From positions 1-64,000 of the forward strand of contig JBDROF010000062.1 in NCBI GenBank assembly GCA_043810345.1: a DNA stretch of 64,000 nt, given 5' to 3'. The position numbers and the translations under genes are program-made. Numbering within the stretch: position 1 is the stretch's first letter; the number at the start of each line of letters is the position of its first letter. Shown one piece after another: positions 1 through 8,056 of this stretch. Under the pieces are notes generated by a model. It did not search any database. It had not been told where the DNA came from and saw nothing but the letters and a program-made list of their open reading frames with translations. This DNA is from QYOJ01 sp043810345 (GTDB lineage Bacteria; Bacteroidota; Bacteroidia; Bacteroidales; FEN-979).

Positions 1-303
1 TTTAACTAAGAAAAACAGATCAGAATTAACTAAAGATTTGGACCATAGTACATTCCCATTAATATCAGTTTTTATCAGCCATGTAAGATATTCATTATAG
101 GAATTCATAGTTGAAGCCAATCCTAAAATAAAACCATGGTCGTATGTTGATTTCGCAGAGTATATATTATCAAATCTATCAGGTATCCCATAGGTTCTCT
201 GCCAGATATTATTCTTTTGGGCGAAACAGGTAATCTTAGTTGTTCCTGTAATCGCAAATACTACCAGAGCAATTATCTCTATTTTTAGTGACAAACCATT
301 CAT
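1..303 (-). CDS. Secreted repeat protein, N-terminal fragment (cut by left edge)
   Basis: An open frame of 101 codons runs from an ATG at 303 off the left edge. It begins with a hydrophobic signal-like segment ending near ITCFAQ. It then reads WQRTYGIPDRFDN, a GFILG segment and WLIKTDINGNVLWSKS. The next gene contains the matching motifs WLNKTDINGEVRWSKS and GYIFTGQ at similar positions, so the two are tandem paralogues. Proteins of this kind are secreted beta-propeller-like repeat proteins that usually end in a T9SS sorting domain. The C-terminus here is outside the window, so that part is inference. Function unknown. Confidence 0.6.
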   Translation of the reverse strand, partial: MNGLSLKIEIIALVVFAITGTTKITCFAQKNNIWQRTYGIPDRFDNIYSAKSTYDHGFILGLASTMNSYNEYLTWLIKTDINGNVLWSKSLVNSDLFFLVK

Positions 304-328
304 TGGGTAATGATAAATTCAGCAGTTG

Positions 329-1984
329 CTATGGTTTTTCCACAATAAACTTCGCACTCCCAACCACCTCATTCATAAATACCATCCTCGCCACATACAT
401 CCCTCCCGGCCAGGTGGAAATATCAAGCTTAATACTCTTCTCCTGCCGGGGAATCATTTCGCTATACATCAGCCGCCCAAAAAGATCGAACACCTCCAAA
501 CGCACCTCTTTCCACTGATGGTAAATTGTCGTAGCTGTAATCCCAAACCCACTGGTAGGGGCGGGTTCCGAACCCGCCCCTACCAGTCCATTCGTCCGCC
601 TGACCAAATACTTCGGCAGTTCAATGGTAATCCGATTTTTGGCCGGATTCGGATAAACATGCAGCTTTGTTGTTTCCGGATCTTGCAGGGCTTCATCAAT
701 TCCCACAATCACCACTTCGCAGTCATCCATCGGAATTGTATCAGAAACGATTGGGTAAGGGCATAAGCTATCATAGGTGAATGGAGTTGTATAGACACTA
801 TCATATTCTAATTCAGAGGTTACTTTAAATGCATAAGCATTGAAGACGCCTGCAGAATAAACAAACCCTGCAAGTATTAGCCTGTCATTATAGGTTATAT
901 CAGATCCCCAAAAGGAGCCTGATGAATAATTAATTAGCAAGGGTTTCTCCTTGATAAAATTCCCTAATGAATCTGTTTTTATTAGGGCAGTCGTATCATT
1001 TCCTGATGGGGAAAGCCATCCTGCACATTGCACCAATGTCGAATCAGAAAACCAATTGATTGTTGTCGCAATCCCTGCAGTGGAGGTTGTCTTTAAATCT
1101 TTATAAAAAACCGGTTCACCTGTAACTGACGTTTTAAACAAACAGGGTGAATCTCCGTAAGGGGCAGCTGTTCGCGCTCTTCTGCCGGCAGTGTAGATAT
1201 TGTTTTCCAAATCAATTATTGAAAGTCTTCCATCGCTGTATATCCCGTTAGTTGTACCCCAGGGAACCTCAAAAATGGCTTCTCCGTTAAGATTCACTTG
1301 AATCAGGATAATTTTAATGATCCATTTATTTGGGTAAGTAGGATCAGGGTAATACGCTTGGCCGGTTATTACAAAACAAGTATCGGTGGTCATCAATAAA
1401 GAATGGGACAACTCGGACCAAAACAAAGTATCTGTGGCATATACTTGCGCCCAGATCACTTCACCTGTACTATCCAACCGGAATAACCATATCCGTTTTT
1501 CTTCACCGGTTTTCCACCGGTCAATCAAAGCTATGTAACCTTGTCCTGGTGAAATCTCAATATCTTTAACCCAACTATTACACCCTTGAGCATTATATAT
1601 TTTACACCATTCCTTCTCCCCACAAGCATTGATCTTTATTACTAAAGGATCTGTGCAATCTATAGATAGATTATTTGTCGAACCTGAAAAAATTAATCCT
1701 CCATCAGATGTTATCCGGGATGAAGTAAACTGATTCATTTTCGATGCCTTTCCATATGATTTTGACCAACGAACTTCACCATTTATATCCGTTTTGTTCA
1801 ACCATCCATAATATGACCACCCCTCATACATCTGTCCGGTGAAAATATATCCTTTATCGTAGTGTTCCCAAACCCGTAAAGCAATCTTATTAATAGTATC
1901 TCCATAAATAACAGGCCATTGTCCATATATTCTGCCTATAGAAAAAAGACAGAATAATTCTAAAATAAGTAGCTTATACTTCAT
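329..1984 (-). CDS. Secreted repeat protein with T9SS type A sorting domain
   Basis: 551 residues. A signal peptide (about residues 1-21, ending YGQ) precedes repeats of the form W.K.Y., GG.I..G and K.D..G, as in secreted propeller-like proteins of unknown ligand. The C-terminus carries a sorting domain starting at HVYPNPAKNRITIELP and ending in MYVARMVFMNEVVGSAKFIVEK, which would route the protein through T9SS to the cell surface. The sorting domain is interrupted by about 30 extra residues (near 460-490). Part of these is encoded by a 37-bp palindromic repeat (551-587). Without the insertion the domain would read straight into VRLEVFDLFGRLMYSE. It lies 25 bp from the paralogue at the left edge. 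Binding partner or substrate not recognisable. Confidence 0.75.
   Translation of the reverse strand: MKYKLLILELFCLFSIGRIYGQWPVIYGDTINKIALRVWEHYDKGYIFTGQMYEGWSYYGWLNKTDINGEVRWSKSYGKASKMNQFTSSRITSDGGLIFSGSTNNLSIDCTDPLVIKINACGEKEWCKIYNAQGCNSWVKDIEISPGQGYIALIDRWKTGEEKRIWLFRLDSTGEVIWAQVYATDTLFWSELSHSLLMTTDTCFVITGQAYYPDPTYPNKWIIKIILIQVNLNGEAIFEVPWGTTNGIYSDGRLSIIDLENNIYTAGRRARTAAPYGDSPCLFKTSVTGEPVFYKDLKTTSTAGIATTINWFSDSTLVQCAGWLSPSGNDTTALIKTDSLGNFIKEKPLLINYSSGSFWGSDITYNDRLILAGFVYSAGVFNAYAFKVTSELEYDSVYTTPFTYDSLCPYPIVSDTIPMDDCEVVIVGIDEALQDPETTKLHVYPNPAKNRITIELPKYLVRRTNGLVGAGSEPAPTSGFGITATTIYHQWKEVRLEVFDLFGRLMYSEMIPRQEKSIKLDISTWPGGMYVARMVFMNEVVGSAKFIVEKP
551..587. repeat. 37-bp GTAGGGGC-type palindromic repeat inside a CDS
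   Basis: Two perfect 18-bp arms, ACTGGTAGGGGCGGGTTC and its complement, around one central base. It lies inside the sorting-domain region of the surrounding gene (residues about 467-479) and is translated as LVGAGSEPAPTS. A sequence-related palindrome lies at 59813-59841, and one sharing the outer GTAGGGGC at 59684-59713, so this is a dispersed REP-like family. Confidence 0.85.
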
Positions 1985-1998
1985 ATCTACGTATAAAG

Positions 1999-2415
1999 TT
2001 AACGGATAGTTATTATCTTGAATGAATCTTTAACGAAACCATTCACAAGTAATTGGATTATGTATGTTCCGGCTGGCAAATCGTTTAAAAATATGATCTG
2101 CTGAGTGTCATTTTTCTGTAAAAAAAAGCACTTGATCTTTCGTCCGTTCATATCCAACACCTCAAGGATGGCGTTATCAAACATATTGTCTTTCCGATAC
2201 TCTACAATCACAAAATCCCTGGCCGGATTGGGATAAACTTTCAGATCAGCGATGATGGGACGGGAGTGAGTCCAGTGAAACCGGCCTCTCCTTGATGATT
2301 TCAGTGTGGTTTCGCTGACTGCTTCGCTTTGCTCGCAACCCCGGCTCGCAGTGACAGGAATGAATGCTTTCATGGCCGGTGGATTTTGGATCTGATAAAT
2401 ATACATAAGATCCAT
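1999..2415 (-). CDS. T9SS sorting-domain stub, probably a gene remnant
   Basis: 138 codons. Residues from about 55 on are a typical T9SS type A sorting domain (DLKVYPNPARDFVIVEY, then LEVLDMNGRKIK, ending DSFKIITIR). The part before it is not a recognisable domain. It has no signal peptide, and residues about 20-50 are translated from a dispersed low-complexity repeat (2308-2356). The likeliest reading is the surviving C-terminus of a secreted T9SS cargo whose passenger domain was lost. A stand-alone translated sorting domain has no known use. It lies 14 bp upstream of the 551-residue gene on the same strand. Confidence 0.5.
   Translation of the reverse strand: MDLMYIYQIQNPPAMKAFIPVTASRGCEQSEAVSETTLKSSRRGRFHWTHSRPIIADLKVYPNPARDFVIVEYRKDNMFDNAILEVLDMNGRKIKCFFLQKNDTQQIIFLNDLPAGTYIIQLLVNGFVKDSFKIITIR
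2308..2356. repeat. Dispersed GCGAGC/GAAGC-type repeat
   Basis: On the minus strand this reads CACTGCGAGCC, GGGTTGCGAGCAAAGCGAAG, CAGTCAGCGAAACCAC. It resembles the CATTGCGAGC...GAAGCAATC words scattered through many bacterial genomes. It is translated as part of the sorting-domain stub. Family assignment is by eye only. Confidence 0.5.
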
Positions 2416-2453
2416 AGATTTTCAAAGAAAAAGCGGGAAATAGTTATTGACAT

Positions 2454-2589
2454 AACAGGCGGACAGGCGGACTGGCGGACAAGCGGTCTAAAGACTGAAG
2501 ACTGAAGACTGAGGACTGCGGACTGAAGACTGCGGACTGCGGACTGAAGACTGCGGACTGCGGATTCTGCATTCCTGCATTCCTGCATT
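2454..2589. repeat. Tandem 7-mer tract (ACTGAAG/ACTGCGG)
   Basis: A low-complexity tract fills the gap between the sorting-domain stub and the butyrate kinase stop codon. It starts with GGCGGAC words, continues as alternating ACTGAAG and ACTGCGG heptamers, and ends in a triplicated ATTCCTGC. The same heptamer appears at 7983-8023 and inside a CDS at 30634-30735. No credible gene lies in this stretch. Confidence 0.9.
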
Positions 2590-2594
2590 GAATA

Positions 2595-3671
2595 TCAGAC
2601 GTACACCTTCGGCGTTATCTCTCCGCGTATCACCATCAGACCGTTCATCGCCAGGGCGCGCATTTCGTCTTCTCCCGGAAAAATATGGACCGGTGCCAGG
2701 CGGTAAACGCGTTCCTGGATCCAGGAGACAAAGAGTTTGTCGTAGGCAATCCCGCCGGTGATGAGGATGGCATCCACATTTCCTTTCAACACGGTAAACA
2801 TCTCACCGATGTACTTGGACACCTGGTAAGCCATGGCTTCATAGATCAGGCGTGCATTTTTATCGCCTGCTTCCACCATCTTTCCCACCTCTTGTGCATT
2901 GTTAGTGCCCAGGTAGGCAACCAGTCCTCCTTCTCCCATTACCATCTTCCGCATCTCTTCTTCCGAAAATCGTCCTTTAAAACAGGTCGAGATCAACTCC
3001 CCGACAGGGAGTGTCCCACTGCGCTCAGGACTGAAAGGGCCCTCTCCATCGAGTCCCTGATTCACATCGATCACGCGACCCCGTTGGTGTGCTCCTACGG
3101 TAATCCCGCCACCCATGTGTGCCACAATAAGGTTCAGGTCTTCATATTTCCGCTGTACCGATTTGGCAAAATCACGGGCAATCGCTTTCTGGTTCAGTGC
3201 ATGAAAGATGGAGATCCGCTGGAACAGAGGATGTCCGGCAATGCGGGCGATATCGTCCAGTTCATCCACCACAATCGGGTCGGCGATATAGGCTTTTGCA
3301 TCAGGGAGTCCCAGTGCCAGGTCATGCGCGATCAATCCGCCCAGGTTGCTTGCATGCTCCCGGAAAGTCTTGTGGCAGAGGTCGTGGATCATCGCTTCAT
3401 TCACCTCGTAAACACCAGATTCCATCGGTTTGAGCAGCCCTCCCCGTCCCATGACTGCACGCACGTTCTCCATATCAATATCAGCCTCGATGAGTTGCTG
3501 GTGGATGATCTCTTTCCGGAATTGAAACTGGTCTGTAACCCTCTGGAACGGGGCTAATTCATCCGAAATATGACGGATCGTCTTCAGGAAGATCGCTTCT
3601 GCATTCTGGTAAACGGCAATTTTGGTTGAGGTCGAGCCCGGATTGATTGCTATGATTCGTACGACATTCAT
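2595..3671 (-). CDS. buk: Butyrate kinase
   Basis: 358 residues, the usual length. It makes ATP by transferring phosphate from butyryl-phosphate (or branched-chain acyl-phosphates) to ADP in the cytosol. It has the acetokinase-fold phosphate-binding start (INPGSTSTKIAVYQN), the central NLIVAHMGGGITVGAHQ segment, GLDGEGPFSPERSGTLP, and the late ILITGGIAYD loop. It is the last gene of a tight operon: the permease ends 6 bp before its start, and phosphate butyryltransferase is two genes upstream. The tandem 7-mer tract begins 5 bp after its stop codon. Substrate chain type (straight or branched) cannot be read from sequence. Confidence 0.95.
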   Translation of the reverse strand: MNVVRIIAINPGSTSTKIAVYQNAEAIFLKTIRHISDELAPFQRVTDQFQFRKEIIHQQLIEADIDMENVRAVMGRGGLLKPMESGVYEVNEAMIHDLCHKTFREHASNLGGLIAHDLALGLPDAKAYIADPIVVDELDDIARIAGHPLFQRISIFHALNQKAIARDFAKSVQRKYEDLNLIVAHMGGGITVGAHQRGRVIDVNQGLDGEGPFSPERSGTLPVGELISTCFKGRFSEEEMRKMVMGEGGLVAYLGTNNAQEVGKMVEAGDKNARLIYEAMAYQVSKYIGEMFTVLKGNVDAILITGGIAYDKLFVSWIQERVYRLAPVHIFPGEDEMRALAMNGLMVIRGEITPKVYV

Positions 3672-3677
3672 CTCCTG

Positions 3678-5216
3678 CTACAGCAGTTTTTGGTTGGCGT
3701 TCCGGATCTTGCTTTTGCGAATCCCGTAAGTAAAATAGATGATCAGTCCCAGCGCCATCCAGATCAGCAAACGCAACCAGGTATCGAGGGGTAGCGCCAG
3801 CATCTGGGCCAGGCAGATCACCGCTCCCAGGATCGGGATCACCGGAACCCAGGGGGTCCGGAACGGCCTGTGAATGTCGGGCCGGGTCCTCCGCAGTACG
3901 ATGATGCTGATGCAGACAATTGAAAAGGCCAGCAGGGTTCCAATGGACACCAGCTCCCCCAGGATGCTGATGGGCAGGATCCCGGAAAGGATGATGGCCA
4001 CTCCTCCGGTCATCAACGAACTGATATAAGGGGTTTTGTACCGGGGATGTACTTTGGCAAAAACAGGAGGGAGCAAACCATCTTTGGCCATGGTAAAAAA
4101 GATCCGGGGCTGCCCCAGGAGCATTACCAGGATCACTGAACTTAACCCTGCTACGGCTGCAATTTTAACGATGGGCCGCATCCAGAACATCTTGTCACCC
4201 ATGGCATCCACGCCAACAGCTACCGGGTCTGCTACGTTGAGCATGCTGTAACTGACAATACCGGTCAGTACAATAGCCACCAGGATGTAAAGGAAGGTGG
4301 ATACCCCCAGGGAACCCATGATCCCGACCGGCATGTCTTTCTGTGGATTTTTCGCCTCTTGTGCTGCAGTAGAGACCGCATCAAACCCGATGTAAGCAAA
4401 AAAAATCACTCCGGCTGCCCGGAGTATTCCTGAAATCCCGAATTCTCCCCAGGTGCCGGTATTCTTTGGAATGAAGGGTTCCCAGTTTGCTGACTGAACA
4501 AAAGCAAATCCTACCGCAATGAATAACAGGATGATGGCCACCTTAATGATGACCATGATGTTGTTGAATCGGGCAGATTCCCTGATCCCGATGATCAATA
4601 GCAGGGTGATGGCAGCAATGATGAACATGGCCGGAAGGTTGATGATGGCGTTCAGATGTGGTAGCGAATCCACAGCGAAACCCTGAGCAGAGAGAGAAGT
4701 TGTCAGTTGCCTGGTAAGTTCCCGCCACCCTTCTCCCGGGACCTCCACGAGGACAGTCCCGGAAGCTGATGTCAGGATCGTCGGAATATGGATCCCGAAA
4801 TCCTTCAGGAAGCTCACCACGTATCCCGACCATCCTACGGCTACTGTGGATGCGGCAAAGAGGTATTCCAGGATCAGGTCCCAGCCGATGATCCACGCCA
4901 GAAACTCTCCCAGGGTGACATAGGAGTACGTATAAGCGCTGCCTGCAATGGGGATCATGGAGGCAAATTCCGCATAGCAAAGCCCGGCAAACGCGCAGGC
5001 AAGGCCTGAGATAATAAACGAAATGACGATGGCAGGTCCCGCATATTGGGCTGCTGCCTGCCCTGTCAGCACAAAAATTCCGGCCCCTATGATGGCCCCG
5101 ATGCCCAGGGTCGTCAGATTGGTGGCAGAGAGGGCTTTTCTGAATCCATTCTTGGAATCCGATGCCTCTTCCATCAATGTATGAAGAGGCTTGGTTATGA
5201 AGAGTCTTTTCGACAT
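3678..5216 (-). CDS. APC-family amino acid permease (CAT-like)
   Basis: 512 residues with about 12 membrane segments. The first carries the APC signature GIGAIIGAGIFVLTG, and later segments include FFAYIGFDAVSTAAQEAKNP, typical of cationic amino acid transporter-type members. It imports an amino acid by proton symport or exchange. Substrate is not certain. It sits between ptb (11 bp upstream) and buk (6 bp downstream) on the same strand, so the three are almost certainly cotranscribed. This placement suggests the imported amino acid is fermented to the acyl-CoA that Ptb and Buk turn into ATP. Confidence 0.9.
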   Translation of the reverse strand: MSKRLFITKPLHTLMEEASDSKNGFRKALSATNLTTLGIGAIIGAGIFVLTGQAAAQYAGPAIVISFIISGLACAFAGLCYAEFASMIPIAGSAYTYSYVTLGEFLAWIIGWDLILEYLFAASTVAVGWSGYVVSFLKDFGIHIPTILTSASGTVLVEVPGEGWRELTRQLTTSLSAQGFAVDSLPHLNAIINLPAMFIIAAITLLLIIGIRESARFNNIMVIIKVAIILLFIAVGFAFVQSANWEPFIPKNTGTWGEFGISGILRAAGVIFFAYIGFDAVSTAAQEAKNPQKDMPVGIMGSLGVSTFLYILVAIVLTGIVSYSMLNVADPVAVGVDAMGDKMFWMRPIVKIAAVAGLSSVILVMLLGQPRIFFTMAKDGLLPPVFAKVHPRYKTPYISSLMTGGVAIILSGILPISILGELVSIGTLLAFSIVCISIIVLRRTRPDIHRPFRTPWVPVIPILGAVICLAQMLALPLDTWLRLLIWMALGLIIYFTYGIRKSKIRNANQKLL

Positions 5217-5226
5217 GAAGACGTTG

Positions 5227-6156
5227 TTAGTCCACTGCGGCAGCCATGATGATGCTGGCCTGTTTGGCCTCCTCCGTGTCGGACCTTGAGGTCAGAACGA
5301 TAGGGGCTGCGGCGCCCAGTACATTTGCCGCCAGTGTAGCGTTGCATGAAAAACCATACGCTTTGTAAAGGAGATTGCCGGCTTCAATATCGGGGACAAT
5401 GAGCAGGTCGGCGTCTCCGGCTACATCACTTACAATTCCTTTGTGCAGGGCACTCTCTTTGCTTATGGCAATGTCATATGACAAAGGGCCATCAATGATG
5501 CAGTGGGAGATTTGCTTCCGCTGGTTCATTTTGGCAATGATCGCAGCGTCCATGGTGGCTGGCATTGATTCATTTACCAGCTCCACGGCGCCCAGTATAG
5601 CCACTTTTGGGTTTTTGATCCCCAACCGGTTCATGAAGTCGACGGCATTGTTGATGATCGCAATCTTTGTCTTCAGATCAGGTGCAATCACCATTGCAGC
5701 ATCGGTCAGACCGAGAAGTTTATGGTATGTCGGGATTTCAAACAGGGCAAAATGTGATAGTACCTCACTCTTACGTAACCCGCTTTCCTTATCGAGTACC
5801 CCACGTAGCAAAATGGCGGTAGGAACATTGCCCTTCATCAGAATATCGCCTTCGTGATCGTGCACCAGTTTTACAGCCAATTTCACAGCCTGGGTGTCAT
5901 TCTCCTCCTCCACTATGGTCATACCGGAGATATCCAGTTTCAACCGGTCAGCAATGGTACGGATTTTAGGAGCAGAGCCAACCAGGATAGCTTCCACAAT
6001 ACCCTGATTTGCCACGGCAACTACCGCTTCCAGAGAGTGTTCATCCTGGGCAACAGCCAACACAAGTTTTTTCTTCCTGGCAGATTGTATGGCCAGTTCG
6101 ACGAGATCTGATAGTTTGGTCAGCACCTTTCCCGGTGTCCGTTCCGCATGGTTCAT
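5227..6156 (-). CDS. ptb: Phosphate butyryltransferase
   Basis: 309 residues from the ATG at 6156. It exchanges CoA of butyryl-CoA (or isobutyryl/isovaleryl-CoA) for phosphate. Family features include VAVANQGIVEAILVGSA near the start, DILMKGNVPTAILLRGVLD, and the C-terminal LLIVPDIEAGNLLYKAY. The frame extends upstream to 6228, but that extension has no family sequence and overlaps a good promoter (6198-6229), so 6156 is preferred. First gene of the ptb-permease-buk operon. Confidence 0.93.
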   Translation of the reverse strand: MNHAERTPGKVLTKLSDLVELAIQSARKKKLVLAVAQDEHSLEAVVAVANQGIVEAILVGSAPKIRTIADRLKLDISGMTIVEEENDTQAVKLAVKLVHDHEGDILMKGNVPTAILLRGVLDKESGLRKSEVLSHFALFEIPTYHKLLGLTDAAMVIAPDLKTKIAIINNAVDFMNRLGIKNPKVAILGAVELVNESMPATMDAAIIAKMNQRKQISHCIIDGPLSYDIAISKESALHKGIVSDVAGDADLLIVPDIEAGNLLYKAYGFSCNATLAANVLGAAAPIVLTSRSDTEEAKQASIIMAAAVD

Positions 6157-6197
6157 GTACTTTTCCCCCAGGAATTTATCGAATGTTTTTCGGTTCA

Positions 6198-6229
6198 CAA
6201 ACCTACAGGATTTTTGCCACATGTACAAA
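6198..6229 (-). promoter_or_regulatory. Bacteroidetes-type promoter of the ptb operon
   Basis: On the minus strand a TTTG -33 box (6226-6229) and a TAGGTTTG -7 box (6198-6205) are separated by 20 bp, the standard Bacteroidetes spacing. They lie about 45 bp before the ptb start. A divergent -7 box for the tryptophanase pseudogene lies just beyond. Confidence 0.65.
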
Positions 6230-6260
6230 CAGTCAGGTAAAAATTCAAGTAAAAAATCTC

Positions 6261-6268
6261 TATTTTTG
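6261..6268 (+). promoter_or_regulatory. -7 box (TATTTTTG) of the tryptophanase pseudogene
   Basis: TATTTTTG, 25 bp before the pseudogene start, fits the TAnnTTTG consensus. No clear -33 box. Divergent from the ptb promoter. Confidence 0.45.
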
Positions 6269-6292
6269 AAAACTCAAACCAATCCCTATTTT

Positions 6293-6836
6293 ATGGAGTT
6301 ACCTTTCGCTGAATCATACAAATTCAAGGTAGTTGAATCAATCCGTCATAGTACCCGTGAAGAGCGTGAGCAATGGATCCATGAAGCACGGTATAACCTG
6401 TTTCAATTACAGAGTGACCGGATATTCATCGACCTGCTGACTGATTCAGTGACGGGTGCCATGAGCGACAAACAGTGGGGCGGGATCATGACCGGTGATG
6501 AAAGCTACGCCGGTACCTTCTCCTTTTACAAACTTAAAGATGCCATCACCGAGATTACAGGGTTCCCTTACTTTTTCCCTACTCACCAGGGTAGAGCTGC
6601 TGAGAATGTTCTGTTTTCGGTGTTGATCAAGGAGGGTGATATCATTCCCGGAAACTCCCATTTTGGCGGGCATGCTATCTTCATAGATGCCAATTGGAAC
6701 GCTTTTGGCCAACCGTGACCCGGTAGTCCTGAAGAATGTATTTGACCGTAGAGAGGAGATCAAATCGGGATTGCGCATTGCCAGGGAATCCCACATCATG
6801 AGGCACTTTACCGTAGAACTGGAACCCCTGGTTTGA
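6293..6836 (+). pseudogene. Tryptophanase / tyrosine phenol-lyase family, collapsed by deletions
   Basis: The intact family is about 460 residues and cleaves tryptophan or tyrosine with PLP. Here residues 1-128 are good family sequence (FIDLLTDSVTGAMS, MTGDESYAGTFSFY, PTHQGRAAENVLF). The frame then jumps to GGHAIFIDA, which belongs near two-thirds of the way along the enzyme. It next moves, in another frame, to IGTLLANRDPV, and then to VLKNVFDRREEIKSG and the true C-terminus IMRHFTVELEPLV, ending at 6836. The first reading frame stops at 6718. The PLP-lysine region is absent. Three deletions (near 6660, 6692 and 6723) and at least one frame change explain the remnant. Tryptophanase versus tyrosine phenol-lyase cannot be decided. 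Confidence 0.88.
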
Positions 6837-6900
6837 TTTACGATATTCGATCTTAGATTTTTATTGAATCATGTCATTAATTGTTTAGCAAAGAAAACGA

Positions 6901-7359
6901 ATGGACATCGAGAAGAAAAAAACGCGTTATGGGCGAATCCTGGAACAACTCAACGAACTCCTTACTAAAACAGATGACCCTGATGCCCGGATGGCTACTA
7001 TCGTGGCGGTCCTTCATCATAAGTTTGACTATTTTTCCTGGACAGGTTTTTATTTCCTGAAAGAGGAGGAGCTGATCGTTAAAAGTTACCAAGGGCCCCT
7101 CGCCTGCCAGGTGTTGAAGAAAGATACCGGCGTGTGTTGGGCAAGCATCAATCAGCAACAGACCATCGTGGTTCCTGATGTCCATCAATTCCCGGGGCAT
7201 ATCGCCTGTGATTCCCGTTCAAACTCGGAGATCGTAGTCCCGGTAAGGGATCAGGATGGAACCATCGCGGGTGTTCTCGATGTCGACAGTACGTCATTTA
7301 ATGCATTCGATGAAACCGATGCTCTTTATCTCGAAAAAATAACAGGTCTGATCTTCTGA
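6901..7359 (+). CDS. msrC: Free methionine-(R)-sulfoxide reductase (GAF domain)
   Basis: 152 residues forming a single GAF domain. It reduces free L-methionine-(R)-sulfoxide, giving oxidative damage repair in the cytosol. The three family cysteines are at Cys69 (GPLAC), Cys79 (DTGVCWA) and Cys103 (PGHIACDS). Their 10- and 24-residue spacing equals that of Cys84, Cys94 and Cys118 of the E. coli enzyme. The conserved PDVHQFPGHIACDSRSNSEI block is complete. It follows the tryptophanase remnant by 64 bp and precedes mntP by 26 bp, so it may be cotranscribed with mntP. Confidence 0.9.
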   Translation: MDIEKKKTRYGRILEQLNELLTKTDDPDARMATIVAVLHHKFDYFSWTGFYFLKEEELIVKSYQGPLACQVLKKDTGVCWASINQQQTIVVPDVHQFPGHIACDSRSNSEIVVPVRDQDGTIAGVLDVDSTSFNAFDETDALYLEKITGLIF

Positions 7360-7385
7360 CCATATGACCGCATTCCCAACATCCC

Positions 7386-7943
7386 ATGTCCACTGTTGAA
7401 CTTCTCCTGATCGCACTCGGGCTTTCCATGGACTGTTTCGCCGTGGCGATCGGGATTTGCGCCTGCCAGCGCCATTCCTGGCGGACCATCCTGACCCTGG
7501 CCCTCTTTTTCGGACTGTTCCAGGCGATCATGCCGGTCATCGGATGGCTGATCGGTGAATCACTCAGTGACCTCATTGCCGCCTTCGATCATTGGATCGC
7601 ATTTGCTTTGCTGGCTTTTATCGGCGGGAAAATGATCGCCCAGTCGCTGAAACATGAGCAACAAAAGGCCATCCGTGATATCAAGATCCCCATCCTGATC
7701 ACCCTTTCCTTAGCCACGAGCATCGATGCACTGATCACCGGACTCAGCTTTGGATTTATCGATGTGAACATCCTGACAGCAGGCATCATCATCTTTGTCA
7801 CCACCTTTCTGGTTACCATCATTGGAGCCAAGCTGGGAGAAAAAACCATCTTCATACCCGCCCGCTGGGCAGAACGAATCGGTGGAATCGTACTAATTCT
7901 TATCGGCCTTAAGGTTGTTTTGGATCATACGGGGGTGTGGTGA
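7386..7943 (+). CDS. mntP: Manganese efflux pump MntP
   Basis: 185 residues, six predicted membrane segments. The two halves each carry the MntP acidic motif: LGLSMDCFAVAIG in the first segment and LATSIDALITGLSFGF in the fourth. It exports Mn(II) across the inner membrane. The gap to the upstream reductase is only 26 bp, so no manganese (yybP-ykoY) riboswitch can fit there. Its last codons and TGA stop run into a GTGGTGAGGTGG tandem tract. Confidence 0.92.
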   Translation: MSTVELLLIALGLSMDCFAVAIGICACQRHSWRTILTLALFFGLFQAIMPVIGWLIGESLSDLIAAFDHWIAFALLAFIGGKMIAQSLKHEQQKAIRDIKIPILITLSLATSIDALITGLSFGFIDVNILTAGIIIFVTTFLVTIIGAKLGEKTIFIPARWAERIGGIVLILIGLKVVLDHTGVW

Positions 7944-8023
7944 GGTGGTGAAGTGGTGAGGTGGTGAAGTGATGAAAAAATTGAAGACTGCGGACTGCGG
8001 ACTGCGGACTGCGGACTAAAGAC
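7935..8023. repeat. Tandem tracts: GTGGTGAG-type then ACTGCGG 7-mers
   Basis: From 7935 the words GTGGTGAG, GTGGTGAA and GTGATGAA repeat, overlapping the mntP stop codon. From 7983 the heptamer ACTGCGG follows in about five copies. The tract fills the gap between mntP and the queD promoter. Confidence 0.9.
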
Positions 8024-8031
8024 AAATCCTG

Positions 8032-8039
8032 TACCTTTG
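8032..8039 (+). promoter_or_regulatory. -7 box (TACCTTTG) of queD
   Basis: TACCTTTG fits TAnnTTTG and lies 18 bp before the queD start, directly after the 7-mer tract. No -33 box is visible because that position falls in the tandem repeat. Confidence 0.5.
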
Positions 8040-8056
8040 TATCTTAATATACGCCT

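Noticed and set aside
2370..2588. Open frame over the 7-mer tract (minus strand)
   Set aside because: It is only the translated tandem repeat (SAVRSLQ units), with no domain, promoter or ribosome site.
2454..2589. Possible CRISPR array
   Set aside because: Units are 7 bp and directly tandem with no unique spacers, and no cas gene is near.
2685..3557. Plus-strand open frame of 290 codons
   Set aside because: Antisense shadow of butyrate kinase.
7360..7385. Manganese riboswitch before mntP
   Set aside because: Only 26 bp separate mntP from the upstream gene, too short for a yybP-ykoY element.
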